Shown here: piece by piece, positions 33,366 through 41,983 of the stretch
Numbering within the stretch: the first letter of the stretch is position 1
Layout of the letters: every line of letters begins with the position of its first letter
Source: Bacteroidales bacterium
Lineage (GTDB): Bacteria; Bacteroidota; Bacteroidia; Bacteroidales; P3
Assembly: GCA_017449975.1 (NCBI GenBank)
Contig: JAFSYK010000072.1
Location: 1-55,616 of the forward strand
Direction: 5' to 3'
Length of the DNA stretch: 55,616 nucleotides
The notes under the pieces: model-generated
Told to the model about the DNA's origin: nothing
Database searches by the model: none
The model's input: only the letters and a program-made list of their open reading frames with translations
Translations under genes and position numbers: made by a program

Positions 33366-35213
33366 GTGATAGATGTCTCCATCAATAAGAACATAGAGAG
33401 CATCAAGCTCAAATTGAAGACCATCCCCGAAGCCCCCGGTGTATACCAGCACCTCGACGCTTCGGGGCGTGTTATCTATGTGGGCAAGGCCCGCAACCTG
33501 CAGCGGCGTGTCAGTTCTTATTTCTCGCATTACGACGAGAAGAGTCCCAAAATCAAAATGTTGGTGCGCAACATTTTCGACATTCATGTCACCGTCGTTG
33601 CCACCGAGGTCGACGCCTTGCTGTTGGAGAACAACCTCATCAAGCGCTACCAGCCGCGCTACAACAGCATGCTGAAGGATGACAAGACCTACCCTTACCT
33701 CTGCATCACGCAGGAGGACTATCCGCGCATCCTTTTCACCCGCAACCGGCAGCATAAGGGACAGTATTTCGGCCCCTATCCCAACCAGCGCATCCTGCGT
33801 GAACTGGAAGCCATCATCCGGCAACTCTTCACCTACCGCACCTGCAACCGCAAGCTGACACGTCCGACCGACGACAGCGTGCAGTTGGCCGAGCGCCCCT
33901 GCATGAAACATCAGATCGGACTTTGCAAGGCACCCTGTGCCGGACTGCAGCGCTACGAGGAGTACAACGCCGACATTGAGAATATCCGTCGCATCCTGCG
34001 GGGTGAATTTGCCGACATTACGCGGGAGCTGAAGACGAAGATGCTGCAGCTGGCCAAAGCGTTGCGCTTCGAGGAGGCCGAGGAGGTCAAACGCAAGCTG
34101 CAACTGCTCGAGGCCTACCAGAGTCGGTCGGCAGTCGTCAACACCAACGTCAAAGATGTCGACGTGGTCAGTATCGTCTCCGACGACAAGATAGCCTACG
34201 TCAACATGATGCGTATCAAAAACGGCAGTGTCATCTATAGCTTCTCGAGCGAGGTACACAAGCAGCTCGACGAGAGCGACGAAGAAATTCTGGCCACCGT
34301 CATCCCCTCCCTGCACAGCCAGACCGAGAGCACGGCACAGGAGGTGGTGGTACCCATGCCGGTGCCCGACTTGCCCGAGGCCTGGCTCAAACAGACAGTG
34401 CCCACACGTGGCGACCGCTTGCAGCTGTTGCAGCTGTCTCAGCGCAATGTCGAGGCTTACCGCGCACAGTGCGAACACCGACGTGCGCTGCTCAACCCCG
34501 ACGAGGCGTCGCTGTCGCGCGCCAAAGGGCATGCCCTTGAACGCATACAGAAGATGTTGCAGCTGCCCGAGCTGCCGGTCCATATCGAGTGTTTCGACAA
34601 CAGTCATATCCAGGGCGCCTACGCCGTCGCCGCCATGGTGCGTTTCACCAACGGAAAGCCCAACCGCAGCGCCTATCGCAAATTCAATATCAAAGGTGGT
34701 GAAGGTGGCGACGACTACGCCTCGATGGCCGAGGTGCTGCAACGTCGCTACAGCAAGTTGGACGAAGCGGATCGGCCGCAGCTGGTCGTCGTCGATGGCG
34801 GCAAGGGTCAGATGGAGGTGGCGCACCGTGTCATTCACGGAGAGCTGGGACTGGATATTCCCATCGCCGGACTGGCCAAGGACGACCGGCACCATACTTC
34901 GGAACTGCTCTACGGTTTTCCGCCACAGGTGGTTGGACTGAAACCCACCGACCCGTTGTTTCATCTGTTGGAACAGATGCAGGACGAGGTGCATCGCTTC
35001 GCCATTACCTTCCACAAACAGAAACGCAGTAAGGGCACTTTCCGCACCCAGCTCACCGATATTCCCGGCATAGGTGAAAAGACGGCCCGCGACCTACTGC
35101 TGCATTTCGGCTCCGTCAAGCAGCTGCGGCTGCAGACCGAAGCCGACATTGCACAAGTCATCGGACCTGCCAAGGCCCGTCAGGTGTGGCAATATTTAGT
35201 GGGATTGGAATAA
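33366..35213 (+). CDS. uvrC: Excinuclease ABC subunit C
   Basis: A 615-residue repair nuclease. An N-terminal GIY-YIG domain (APGVYQHLDASGRVIYVGKA, residues 19-40) makes the 3' cut, and a Cys-rich linker (CMKHQIGLCKAPCAG) follows. A UVR motif (LAKALRFEEAEEVKRKLQLL) binds UvrB. The RNase H-like half (ECFDNSHIQG, VVDGGKGQ) makes the 5' cut, and a helix-hairpin-helix ends the protein (IPGIGEKTARDLLLHFGS). No ATG lies in frame near the start; GTG 33366 gives a full-length N-terminus. It is last in the T9SS cargo-asd-gldH-uvrC run and converges on the threonine aldolase gene. Confidence 0.96.
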   Translation: MIDVSINKNIESIKLKLKTIPEAPGVYQHLDASGRVIYVGKARNLQRRVSSYFSHYDEKSPKIKMLVRNIFDIHVTVVATEVDALLLENNLIKRYQPRYNSMLKDDKTYPYLCITQEDYPRILFTRNRQHKGQYFGPYPNQRILRELEAIIRQLFTYRTCNRKLTRPTDDSVQLAERPCMKHQIGLCKAPCAGLQRYEEYNADIENIRRILRGEFADITRELKTKMLQLAKALRFEEAEEVKRKLQLLEAYQSRSAVVNTNVKDVDVVSIVSDDKIAYVNMMRIKNGSVIYSFSSEVHKQLDESDEEILATVIPSLHSQTESTAQEVVVPMPVPDLPEAWLKQTVPTRGDRLQLLQLSQRNVEAYRAQCEHRRALLNPDEASLSRAKGHALERIQKMLQLPELPVHIECFDNSHIQGAYAVAAMVRFTNGKPNRSAYRKFNIKGGEGGDDYASMAEVLQRRYSKLDEADRPQLVVVDGGKGQMEVAHRVIHGELGLDIPIAGLAKDDRHHTSELLYGFPPQVVGLKPTDPLFHLLEQMQDEVHRFAITFHKQKRSKGTFRTQLTDIPGIGEKTARDLLLHFGSVKQLRLQTEADIAQVIGPAKARQVWQYLVGLE

Positions 35214-35230
35214 GACCAGTTGGTCTTATT
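35209..35230. terminator. Bidirectional palindromic terminator-like hairpin
   Basis: 10-bp arms AATAAGACCA / TGGTCTTATT around GT. It contains the TAA stop of uvrC in one arm and the TAA stop of the convergent threonine aldolase gene in the other. Confidence 0.65.
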
Positions 35231-36254
35231 GCTCTTTCAGCAAACTTTGTAGTTTGGCGACAAACAGGTCTATGTCCTCCTGTGTGGTGTCGAAAGAGCA
35301 CATCCAGCGCACGATGTTGTCGTCCTCAATCCAATCGTAGAAGAAATAGTCCTCCTGCAGCTTGGTCCAGATGGGACGTGCCAGTTGCACAAATACGCTG
35401 TTGGCCTCGACGGGGTAAACGATTCTTATGCCGGGCAGGTCTTTGACTGCCTGGTATAGCCGTTGCGCCATGGCGTTGCTGTGTTCGGCGTTGCGTCGCC
35501 ACAGGTCGTCCTGCAGATAGCGATCCATCTGTGCCGCCATGTAGCGCATCTTGCTACCCAACTGTGCCATTTGTTTGCGACGATAAGGCAGTTGGTTGTC
35601 AAGTTCGGGATTGAGGATGACGGCGCACTCACCCATCAGCAGTCCGTTCTTGGTGCCGCCCAGCGACATACAGTCGGCGCCGGCGTCGGTCGTCAGTGCG
35701 CGCAGCGAACAGTTCAGTGTCGCTGCCGCGTTGGCCAGACGGGCGCCGTCGATATGGAGGTACATATTGTATTCGTGTGCCAGGTCTGCCAGCGCACGAA
35801 TCTCGTCAAGGGTATAGCAGGTACCCAACTCCGTGGGTTGGGTGATGCTGATGGCCCGTGGCTGCGAGTGGTGCTGGAAGCCGAAGCCGTGGAGACGGGT
35901 GCGTACCAGTGCCGGCGTCAGCTTGCCGTCGGGGGTGTCGACGGTGAGCAGGCGGCAGCCCACGATGCGTTGCGGGGCACCACACTCGTCGACATTGATA
36001 TGTGCTGTCTCGGCACAGACCACCGCCTCATGTGAACGACACATAGCATCGATGCAGAGCATGTTGGCACCTGTGCCGTTGAATACCAGATAGGGACTCG
36101 CCGTCTCCCCAAAATGGGTACGGATGCGTGCGGTGAGTCGTTGCGTGTATTCGTCGTCGCCATAGGCCAACGCATGGTCGGCGTTGGCATCGGCGATGGC
36201 TTTCAATATCTCGGGACAGATACCCGAATGGTTGTCGCTTCCGAAACTTCGCAT
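35226..36254 (-). CDS. ltaE: Low-specificity L-threonine aldolase
   Basis: A 342-residue fold-type I PLP enzyme. SFGSDNHSG opens the chain, FNGTGANML binds cofactor phosphate, LHIDGARLANAA (169-180 region) holds the Asp that contacts PLP, and the Schiff-base lysine is K202 in SLGGTKNG. It splits threonine/allo-threonine to glycine and acetaldehyde, feeding the glycine cleavage system whose P and H genes are also in this window. It follows rho by 9 bp on the same strand, so the two are probably co-transcribed from the rho promoter. Confidence 0.88.
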   Translation of the reverse strand: MRSFGSDNHSGICPEILKAIADANADHALAYGDDEYTQRLTARIRTHFGETASPYLVFNGTGANMLCIDAMCRSHEAVVCAETAHINVDECGAPQRIVGCRLLTVDTPDGKLTPALVRTRLHGFGFQHHSQPRAISITQPTELGTCYTLDEIRALADLAHEYNMYLHIDGARLANAAATLNCSLRALTTDAGADCMSLGGTKNGLLMGECAVILNPELDNQLPYRRKQMAQLGSKMRYMAAQMDRYLQDDLWRRNAEHSNAMAQRLYQAVKDLPGIRIVYPVEANSVFVQLARPIWTKLQEDYFFYDWIEDDNIVRWMCSFDTTQEDIDLFVAKLQSLLKEQ

Positions 36255-36263
36255 GGCTATCCC

Positions 36264-38228
36264 CTATTTGTCCATCGTCATCAGGAACTCCTCGTTGTCG
36301 CGCGTGTATTGGATGTGCTTCATCAAGAAGTCCATAGCCTCGATGGGGTTGAGATCGGTGAGGTGGTTGCGTAGCACCAGTGTGCGGCTCAGTATCTTGG
36401 GTTCCACCAGTAGCTCGTCGCGACGGGTGCTGGAAGCCACCAGGTCGATGGAGGGGAAGATGCGTTTGTTGGAGAGACGACGGTCGAGTTGCAGCTCCAT
36501 GTTGCCGGTGCCTTTGAACTCCTCGAAGATGACGTCATCCATTTTCGAACCGGTCTCGGTCAGTGCCGTGGCGAGGATGGTGAGCGAACCGCCGTTCTCG
36601 ATGTTACGGGCTGCACCGAAGAAACGCTTGGGTTTCTGCAGTGCGTTGGCCTCCACGCCACCCGACAGCACCTTGCCCGATGCGGGCTGCACGGTGTTGA
36701 AGGCGCGAGCCAGACGGGTGATGGAGTCGAGCACGATGACCACGTCGTGGCCGCATTCGGTCATACGTTTGGCTTTCTCCAGCACAATGTTGGCGATGCG
36801 CACATGGCGGTCGGCAGGTTCGTCGAAGGTCGAGGCGATGACTTCGGCACGCACGCTGCGCTGCATGTCGGTTACCTCTTCGGGACGCTCGTCGATAAGT
36901 AAAACCATAAGGTATACCTCCGGATGGTTGTAGGCGATGGCGTTGGCTATCTCCTTCAGCAGCGTGGTTTTACCGGTCTTGGGCTGAGCCACAATCAAGC
37001 CGCGCTGTCCCTTTCCGATGGGGGTGAATAGGTCGACCAGACGTGTGGAGAGACTCTCTGTCGGATGTCCCGTCAGCTTGAATTTCTCCTGCGGGAAGAG
37101 CGGTGTCAGCGACTCGAAGGGAATGCGGTCGCGCACCCGGTCGGGGGTCAGTCCGTTGACATCGAGCACCTTGACGGCGATGAAATATTTCTCATGGTCG
37201 CGCGGCGGACGCACGCGTGCGGTAACGGTGTCGCCGGTTTTCAGTCCGTGGTTGCGGATGAGCTGCTGCGACACCAGAATGTCGTCGGGCGACGCCAGGT
37301 AGTTGTAGTCCGACGAGCGCAGAAAACCCACGCCTTCGGGCATGACCTCCAGCACACCTTCCGCCGAGATGACGCCCTCCATGTCGAAGGGGTACTCTTT
37401 CCGACGCTCCTGTTGCTGGTTCTGTCCCGCATGGTTGTTGTTCTCCTGCGGACGACCCTGCTGGTTGTTGCGGTTCTTGTTGCGCTGGAAGTTGTTATTG
37501 TTCTGGAAGTTATTGTTGTTATTGTTGTGGCCGTTATGGTTGTTGTACTGGCCGTTGTTGTTCGACTGGGCAGCGTTGTCGTTCCTTTCGTCCTGGGTAG
37601 CGACTTCGCCGGTGTTCTCCCTATTCTGCTCAGGTTCTGCAGTGGAAGCAGCCACCGGTTCTTCCTTGGCGGGCGCCGTTTCAGTGGTCTGGGCGGTCTC
37701 CTCGACAGGATTTTTGCGCGGACGGCCACGGCGGCGCGGTGCGTTCTGCTTCTCCTCGGAGGGGGATGTCGCCACAGACGCCTCGGGTGCGGGGGTAGTC
37801 TCCTTGGAGATGCTTTCCCCTATTGTGGTAGGACGCAGCAGGATGTCGGGCACCGCAGGGATGACCGGCACCTCGACACCGGAGATATCGATATGATGGA
37901 CCAACGACACATTTTCCGTTTTTTCTGCCATGGGGGCCGGTGTGGGCTGTGGCTTGGCGGGGAGTTGTGCGTTTTTGGGTTTGCGACCTCTCTTCTTGCG
38001 CTCGTGCAGCTCGGGGTTGTTGTTGCTGGATTCGGCAATCAGCTGCGGACGAAGATGGGTGCGCTGGCGCGGTGCGGAAGAATTGTCGGGACTGGTGGCT
38101 TGTTTGTCCAATATTTTATATATCAGTTCCTTTTGTTCGGTTCTTTTGGCGCCACGGATGCCCATCTCTTCAGCCATTTTGATCAAATCAAGATACGGTT
38201 TGGCCAAGAGGTCGTTAATACTATACAT
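36264..38228 (-). CDS. rho: Transcription termination factor Rho with long disordered insert
   Basis: A 654-residue hexameric RNA helicase. Residues 1-43 form the N-terminal SAP-like helix bundle ([20 protein letters not shown]). Residues 44-278 are low-complexity: two basic AT-hook-like clusters (KKRGRKPKN at 78-86, [10 protein letters not shown] near 165-174) and an extreme Asn/Gln stretch at 215-273. The RNA-binding domain starts at about 283 ([20 protein letters not shown]). The ATPase part has [24 protein letters not shown] and [16 protein letters not shown]. In Bacteroides thetaiotaomicron the equivalent disordered region drives Rho condensation; the same is likely here. Promoter TACCTTTGC at 38380. 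Confidence 0.95.
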   Translation of the reverse strand: MYSINDLLAKPYLDLIKMAEEMGIRGAKRTEQKELIYKILDKQATSPDNSSAPRQRTHLRPQLIAESSNNNPELHERKKRGRKPKNAQLPAKPQPTPAPMAEKTENVSLVHHIDISGVEVPVIPAVPDILLRPTTIGESISKETTPAPEASVATSPSEEKQNAPRRRGRPRKNPVEETAQTTETAPAKEEPVAASTAEPEQNRENTGEVATQDERNDNAAQSNNNGQYNNHNGHNNNNNNFQNNNNFQRNKNRNNQQGRPQENNNHAGQNQQQERRKEYPFDMEGVISAEGVLEVMPEGVGFLRSSDYNYLASPDDILVSQQLIRNHGLKTGDTVTARVRPPRDHEKYFIAVKVLDVNGLTPDRVRDRIPFESLTPLFPQEKFKLTGHPTESLSTRLVDLFTPIGKGQRGLIVAQPKTGKTTLLKEIANAIAYNHPEVYLMVLLIDERPEEVTDMQRSVRAEVIASTFDEPADRHVRIANIVLEKAKRMTECGHDVVIVLDSITRLARAFNTVQPASGKVLSGGVEANALQKPKRFFGAARNIENGGSLTILATALTETGSKMDDVIFEEFKGTGNMELQLDRRLSNKRIFPSIDLVASSTRRDELLVEPKILSRTLVLRNHLTDLNPIEAMDFLMKHIQYTRDNEEFLMTMDK

Positions 38229-38231
38229 GAG

Positions 38232-38305
38232 AAGAGTTTGAGGGTTTGGTTGTTTAGTGGTTTGTTTTAGGATGAACCTATAAACAGTAAACCGTAAACA
38301 TTAAT
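38232..38305. repeat. Short-word array in the rho leader
   Basis: GTTTG(A/G)GGGTTTGG-like words followed by complementary TAAACAGTAAACCGTAAAC words, between the rho promoter box and start codon. Confidence 0.6.
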
Positions 38306-38379
38306 AATACAAAGAATAAAAAATCAAATTTGGGGGAATAATGGGTGATGACCGCTATCGTTATCACCTCTTTTGCGAT

Positions 38380-38388
38380 GCAAAGGTA
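38380..38388 (-). promoter_or_regulatory. Promoter -7 box for rho
   Basis: Minus-strand TACCTTTGC, perfect TAnnTTTGC, about 150 nt before ATG 38228, so the mRNA has a long leader. Confidence 0.7.
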
Positions 38389-38439
38389 GTATATTTTTTG
38401 AGAATGCAAAAATAATTTTGTCGAAAGCCGCAAAAAATG

Positions 38440-38448
38440 TACTTTTGC
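38440..38448 (+). promoter_or_regulatory. Promoter -7 box for gcvH
   Basis: TACTTTTGC, perfect TAnnTTTGC, 135 bp before ATG 38584; the intervening leader is the word array 38480-38575. Confidence 0.65.
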
Positions 38449-38479
38449 AAATGGAAAAAGGGAGTTGGTGAATGTTGAT

Positions 38480-38575
38480 TAGTGATTAGACAATACTAAC
38501 GCAATAACACACTAACGCATTCAAAACCGATTTTCAAATTAACAAATTAACGAATTCTCGAATTCATTTAAAATA
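38480..38575. repeat. Short-word array F in the gcvH leader
   Basis: Imperfect words GATTAG, ACTAACGCA (twice) and AAATTAACAAATTAACGAATTCTCGAATTC, the latter partly palindromic. It lies between promoter and start codon. Confidence 0.65.
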
Positions 38576-38583
38576 ATCAAATT

Positions 38584-38961
38584 ATGAACATTCCTCAAAA
38601 TTTGAAGTACACCCAGGATGACGAATGGGTGCGCGTTGAAGGCGACATGGCCTTTGTGGGTATTACCGACTATGCTCAGCACGAGTTGGGCGACATCGTT
38701 TTTGTTGACGTCACCTGCGAGGGTGAGACCATCGAGGCTGGAGAGGCTTTCGGTTCGGTTGAGGCCGTCAAGACGGTGGCTGACCTGTTGATGCCTGTCA
38801 CTGGCGAGGTCGTGGAGTTCAACACCGCGCTGGAAGACGCTTCCGCTGTCAACGCCGATCCTTATGGCAATGGCTGGATTATCAAGATCAAACCCGCCAA
38901 CATGGCCGACATCGACGGTCTGCTGGATGCCGCCGCTTACACTGCCAAGATTGGTGCCTAA
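38584..38961 (+). CDS. gcvH: Glycine cleavage system H protein
   Basis: A 125-residue lipoyl carrier. The lipoylated lysine is K63 in [13 protein letters not shown], inside the usual beta-hairpin ([21 protein letters not shown]). The C-terminus has [15 protein letters not shown]. It shuttles the aminomethyl group from GcvP (10775-13624) to GcvT. It is encoded alone with its own promoter and terminator, 25 kb from gcvP, so the system is not an operon here. Confidence 0.97.
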   Translation: MNIPQNLKYTQDDEWVRVEGDMAFVGITDYAQHELGDIVFVDVTCEGETIEAGEAFGSVEAVKTVADLLMPVTGEVVEFNTALEDASAVNADPYGNGWIIKIKPANMADIDGLLDAAAYTAKIGA

Positions 38962-38977
38962 GCACAGTCGCATGAAT

Positions 38978-39011
38978 AAAAAAAAGCCGCTTCATCGAAG
39001 CGGCTTTTTTT
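38978..39011. terminator. Bidirectional terminator between gcvH and the TPR lipoprotein gene
   Basis: Arms AAAAAAAGCCGCTTC / GAAGCGGCTTTTTTT with an ATC loop. A/T runs on both sides serve both convergent genes; it overlaps the stop of the minus-strand gene at 39010. Confidence 0.93.
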
Positions 39012-39510
39012 ATTTCGTTATCTCTTCCAACTGTTGTTCGGGGTCCATGCCCTGTCGCACCATCGGCAGCAGTGCGTTGATGTCCTTTGCCAAAAAATGG
39101 TCGGGAAACTGCTGCAGGAAGGCTTCGTAGGTCGCCGCCGCTTCGTCGGGACGTTGTGCCTGTTCGAGTGCCATCCCTTTAAAGACATAGCACAGCGGCA
39201 GGTCGCCGAAATCGGGATAGCTCTCAATCACACGGTCGAACATATCAATGGCTTTGTCGGTATTGCCAACACCGATCATCAGATTGGCGCCTTTGAAGAG
39301 GTAGACGGGCGACAAGGTGTCGTCGGGGAAACGGTCGGCAAACTGCATATATTTGTCCAGCAGCTGGTTGGCGGCCAGTGTGTCGGCTTCGTTTTGTATG
39401 GTCATCAGCGGTTGCTCGGCCTGCTCAATCTCGGCCTGCAGTTTGTCACGACTGGGGCCGCAGGCTGCCAACAATGCGGCGGCCGCTATAATAATAAAGG
39501 AATGCTTCAT
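39010..39510 (-). CDS. TPR-like lipoprotein
   Basis: A 166-residue lipoprotein. ATG 39510 (MKHSFIIIAAAALLAAC) is the start; the longer frame to 39528 needs a TTG inside a word array. The lipobox LLAAC gives an acylated Cys17. The mature part is helical with two to three TPR-like units (ANQLLDKYMQFADRFPDD, DKAIDMFDRVIESYPDFGD, PDEAAATYEAFLQQFPDHF), resembling YfgC/BamD-like outer-membrane lipoproteins. It is the last gene of ruvX-def-lipoprotein; each spacer of that operon contains a word array. Confidence 0.82.
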   Translation of the reverse strand: MKHSFIIIAAAALLAACGPSRDKLQAEIEQAEQPLMTIQNEADTLAANQLLDKYMQFADRFPDDTLSPVYLFKGANLMIGVGNTDKAIDMFDRVIESYPDFGDLPLCYVFKGMALEQAQRPDEAAATYEAFLQQFPDHFLAKDINALLPMVRQGMDPEQQLEEITK

Positions 39511-39526
39511 GTTTTTTGAGTTTTTC

Positions 39527-39565
39527 AAATTGGACTAATTTGTCTAATTGGACCAATTGGTCTTA
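39527..39565. repeat. Short-word array G between def and the TPR lipoprotein gene
   Basis: Words TTGGACTAATTTG, TCTAATTGGACC and AATTGGTCTTA, the same family as array C. It overlaps the def stop codon. Confidence 0.75.
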
Positions 39566-40123
39566 TTTTGTTGCCTTCATCTTGTAGGCGGTCTTCACTT
39601 TGCCCGAGGAGACATCGCCAAGTTTTCTTTTCACCATCGCTTTGCGCAGCGGACTGAGGCGGTCGGTGAATACCTTGCCGTTGAGGTGATCGATCTCGTG
39701 CTGGGCGATACGGGCATACATGCCGTGGATCTCTTCTGTATGTTCCTGGAAGTCGGTGTCGAGGTAGCGCACCACGATGCCTTCGGGACGCAGCACATCC
39801 TCGTGGATGCCGGGCAGACTCAGGCAACCCTCATTATAATATTGTTCTTTGCCCTTGGCTTCGAGAATCTCGGGGTTGATCATCACGTGCTCTTCTAGCG
39901 TGTCGTTGTATTCTTTTGTTTCTTCGTTGAAGATGGGCACGCCGATGACAATAACCTGTATGGGCAGGTCGACCTGCGGGGCTGCCAACCCCACACCGTC
40001 GGCACCATACATCGTTTCAAACATATCAGCCACCAGCTGTTTGATGTTGGGGTAATTGCTGTCGATGGGTTCCGCCACCTTGCGTAATGTGGGATGTCCG
40101 TAACCAACAATAGGTAGTATCAT
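39563..40123 (-). CDS. def: Peptide deformylase
   Basis: A 186-residue metalloenzyme with all three motifs: GVGLAAPQ (43-50), EGCLS (98-102; Cys100 is a metal ligand) and QHEIDH (141-146; His142 and His146 ligands, Glu143 catalytic). It removes the formyl group from nascent proteins. A basic tail (KAMVKRKLGDVSSGKVKTAYK) may aid ribosome contact. It sits between ruvX and the TPR lipoprotein on one strand, with spacers of 113 bp and 52 bp that are almost wholly short-word arrays. Confidence 0.97.
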   Translation of the reverse strand: MILPIVGYGHPTLRKVAEPIDSNYPNIKQLVADMFETMYGADGVGLAAPQVDLPIQVIVIGVPIFNEETKEYNDTLEEHVMINPEILEAKGKEQYYNEGCLSLPGIHEDVLRPEGIVVRYLDTDFQEHTEEIHGMYARIAQHEIDHLNGKVFTDRLSPLRKAMVKRKLGDVSSGKVKTAYKMKATK

Positions 40124-40129
40124 ATAGAA

Positions 40130-40236
40130 TGTGTTAATGCTTAAATGCGTTAATAAATGAATTGTGAAAACGTGAAGTTGTGAAAACGTGAAGTTGTGAA
40201 AATCTTAACACCTTAACATCTTAACATTTTAACATC
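40130..40236. repeat. Short-word array H between ruvX and def
   Basis: Two blocks: GTGAA(A)ACGTGAAGTT words repeated four times, then CTTAACACCTTAACATCTTAACA words. The same two blocks recur in array K (46816-46970), so these words are dispersed. Confidence 0.85.
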
Positions 40237-40650
40237 TTAGCCCTTACTTCTCATATAGTCTTGCAGCATAATGGTGGCGCTGATTTCATCGATGAGCGCC
40301 TTGTTTTGACGCTGTTTGCGGTGCAGTCCACCGTCAATCATGGTCTGGAACGCCATTTTGGAGGTGAAACGCTCGTCGATGCGGGCAATCTCCTTGTCGG
40401 GGAAACGGGCTGCCAGCATCGCCACAAAGGGTTCGATGTACTGGGCCGACTCCGACGGGGTGTTGTTCATCTGTTTGGGCTCTCCTATCAAAAAGCAGTC
40501 CACCTCTTCCCTTTTGCAGTACTCTTCCAGGTAGCGCATCAGTCGTGGCGTCTCAACAGTGGTCAGTCCCGTGGCGATAATCCGCTCGGGGTCGGTGACG
40601 GCCAGTCCGGTACGCCGCACACCGTAGTCTATAGCCATGATGCGTCCCAT
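40237..40650 (-). CDS. ruvX: Holliday junction resolvase-like protein / YqgF family
   Basis: A 137-residue RNase H-fold nuclease of the YqgF/RuvX family. Conserved acidic sites are Asp8 in AIDYGVRRTGLA, Glu in FLIGEPKQMNNTPSE and Asp in LIDEISATIMLQDY; RIDERFTSKMA is typical. The role is in 16S rRNA 5' maturation and/or recombination intermediates. The promoter box TACTTTTGC lies 9 nt before ATG, back to back with the tRNA promoter. Confidence 0.92.
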   Translation of the reverse strand: MGRIMAIDYGVRRTGLAVTDPERIIATGLTTVETPRLMRYLEEYCKREEVDCFLIGEPKQMNNTPSESAQYIEPFVAMLAARFPDKEIARIDERFTSKMAFQTMIDGGLHRKQRQNKALIDEISATIMLQDYMRSKG

Positions 40651-40659
40651 AATTTGTGT

Positions 40660-40668
40660 GCAAAAGTA
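40660..40668 (-). promoter_or_regulatory. Promoter -7 box for ruvX
   Basis: Minus-strand TACTTTTGC, perfect TAnnTTTGC; very short leader (about 5 nt). Confidence 0.65.
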
Positions 40669-40690
40669 CGAAAATTCTCATTTTATTTCG

Positions 40691-40699
40691 TATCTTTGC
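40691..40699 (+). promoter_or_regulatory. Promoter -7 box for the tRNA gene
   Basis: TATCTTTGC, perfect TAnnTTTGC, 23 bp before the tRNA 5' end. Confidence 0.75.
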
Positions 40700-40722
40700 A
40701 CACGATTTCGCCAGAAAGATCG

Positions 40723-40796
40723 GGTCCCTTAGCTCAGTCGGTTAGAGCAGCTGACTCATAATCAGCGGGTCCTTGGTTCGAGCCCAAGAGGGACCA
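40723..40796 (+). tRNA. tRNA with CAT anticodon (elongator Met, or Ile2)
   Basis: A 74-nt cloverleaf. Acceptor GGTCCCT / AGGGACC plus A73; D arm from GCTC to GAGC; anticodon stem GCTGA / TCAGC with loop CTCATAA; T arm CTTGG-TTCGAGC-CCAAG. CCA is not encoded. The paired 1-72 end and the lack of three G-C pairs in the anticodon stem exclude initiator tRNA. CAT can be elongator Met or lysidine-modified Ile2; I cannot decide between them by eye. Confidence 0.95.
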
Positions 40797-40802
40797 CTTC
40801 TT

Positions 40803-40919
40803 TTGTTGAATTGTTGAGGTGTTGTGTTGTTAAGAGTTTATAACAAATCAACACATTAACAAATCAACAAATCAACAACAAAACAAATCAACAAATCAAC
40901 AACTAAACAATACATCAAC
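40803..40919. repeat. Short-word array I between tRNA and ilvE
   Basis: The left half has GTTGAATTGTTGAGGTGTTG words; the right half has AACAAATCAAC repeated about eight times. The halves are complementary, so the transcript can form a long imperfect hairpin ending at the ilvE start codon. Confidence 0.88.
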
Positions 40920-41933
40920 ATGAATATAGATTGGCAAAACCTACCGTTTGGTTACATGAAAACGGATTATAATGTACGCTGCTGGTATCGCAACGGCCAG
41001 TGGGGCGAGATTGAAGTCAGCTCCTCTGAACATATCGAGATGCACATGGCTGCATCGAGCCTGCACTACGGTCAGGAGGCTTTCGAGGGTTTGAAAGCCT
41101 ATCGCTGCAAGGATGGTAAAATTCGCATGTTCCGTCCCGAGGCCAACGCCGAGCGTCTGCAGAGCACCTGCCGCGGCATTATGATGCCCGAGCTCTCGAC
41201 CGAGAAATTTATCGAGATGTGCAAGAAAGTCATCAAGCTCAACGAGCGCTTCATTCCTCCCTACGGCACCGGCGCCAGCCTCTACCTGCGTCCGCTGCTG
41301 ATCGGTACCGGTATCACCGTGGGTGTGAAGCCCGCCGACGAGTACCTGTTCATGATTTTCGTCACCCCCGTTGGACCTTACTTCAAGGGCGGTTTCAAGG
41401 CCAACCCCTATGTCATCACCCGCAAGTACGACCGTAGCGCTCCGCTCGGTACGGGTGTCTACAAGGTCGGTGGCAACTACGCTGCTTCGCTGCGCGCTCA
41501 CGTCGAGGCTTGCCACGGCGGTCAGTACGCTTGCGAGTTCTATCTCGACGCCAAGGAGAAGAAGTATGTCGACGAGGCTGGTGCTGCCAACTTCTTCGGT
41601 ATCAAGAATGACACCTATATCACGCCGAAGTCGACCTCTATCCTGCCCTCCATCACCAACAAGAGCCTTATGCAGTTGGCCGAGGATATGGGTATGAAGG
41701 TGGAGCGTCGTCCCATCGCCGTCGATGAGCTGGCCGAGTTCCAGGAGGCCGGTGCCTGCGGTACCGCCGCCGTCATCAGTCCCATCGAGCGTCTCGATGA
41801 TCCCGAGACCGGCAAGAGCTATGAGTTTGGCAAGGAGCCGGGTCCGTGGAGCAAGAAACTCTACGAGCGTCTGCGTGCCATCCAGCTGGGCGAGTGCGAA
41901 GATGTCCACAACTGGAACACCATCGTTGAATAA
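40920..41933 (+). CDS. ilvE: Branched-chain amino acid aminotransferase
   Basis: A 337-residue fold-type IV PLP enzyme. LHYGQEAFEGLKAY and GTGASLYLRPLLIG are class IV signatures. The Schiff-base lysine is K182 in GTGVYKVGGNYAAS, and EAGAANFFGI with AGACGTAAVISPI contacts the cofactor phosphate. It catalyses the last step of Val, Leu and Ile synthesis. No promoter box lies between it and the tRNA, so it may be read through from the tRNA promoter via the array. Confidence 0.96.
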   Translation: MNIDWQNLPFGYMKTDYNVRCWYRNGQWGEIEVSSSEHIEMHMAASSLHYGQEAFEGLKAYRCKDGKIRMFRPEANAERLQSTCRGIMMPELSTEKFIEMCKKVIKLNERFIPPYGTGASLYLRPLLIGTGITVGVKPADEYLFMIFVTPVGPYFKGGFKANPYVITRKYDRSAPLGTGVYKVGGNYAASLRAHVEACHGGQYACEFYLDAKEKKYVDEAGAANFFGIKNDTYITPKSTSILPSITNKSLMQLAEDMGMKVERRPIAVDELAEFQEAGACGTAAVISPIERLDDPETGKSYEFGKEPGPWSKKLYERLRAIQLGECEDVHNWNTIVE

Positions 41934-41949
41934 TTGAAACGATAGCAAT

Positions 41950-41980
41950 AAAAAAGCCAGTCAAATTGACTGGCTTTTTT
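41950..41980. terminator. Bidirectional terminator between ilvE and the XRE gene
   Basis: Arms AAAAAAGCCAGTCA / TGACTGGCTTTTTT around a short loop, 16 bp after ilvE and just beyond the stop (41984) of the convergent XRE gene. Confidence 0.93.
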
Positions 41981-41983
41981 TAT

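Noticed and set aside
40723-40796. tRNA gene as attachment site of an integrated element
   Set aside because: No duplicated tRNA 3' end is seen and both sides are core genes.
40803-40919. Possible CRISPR array
   Set aside because: The words are 8-12 bp, imperfect and contiguous, with no constant repeat and variable spacer pattern, and no cas gene is present.
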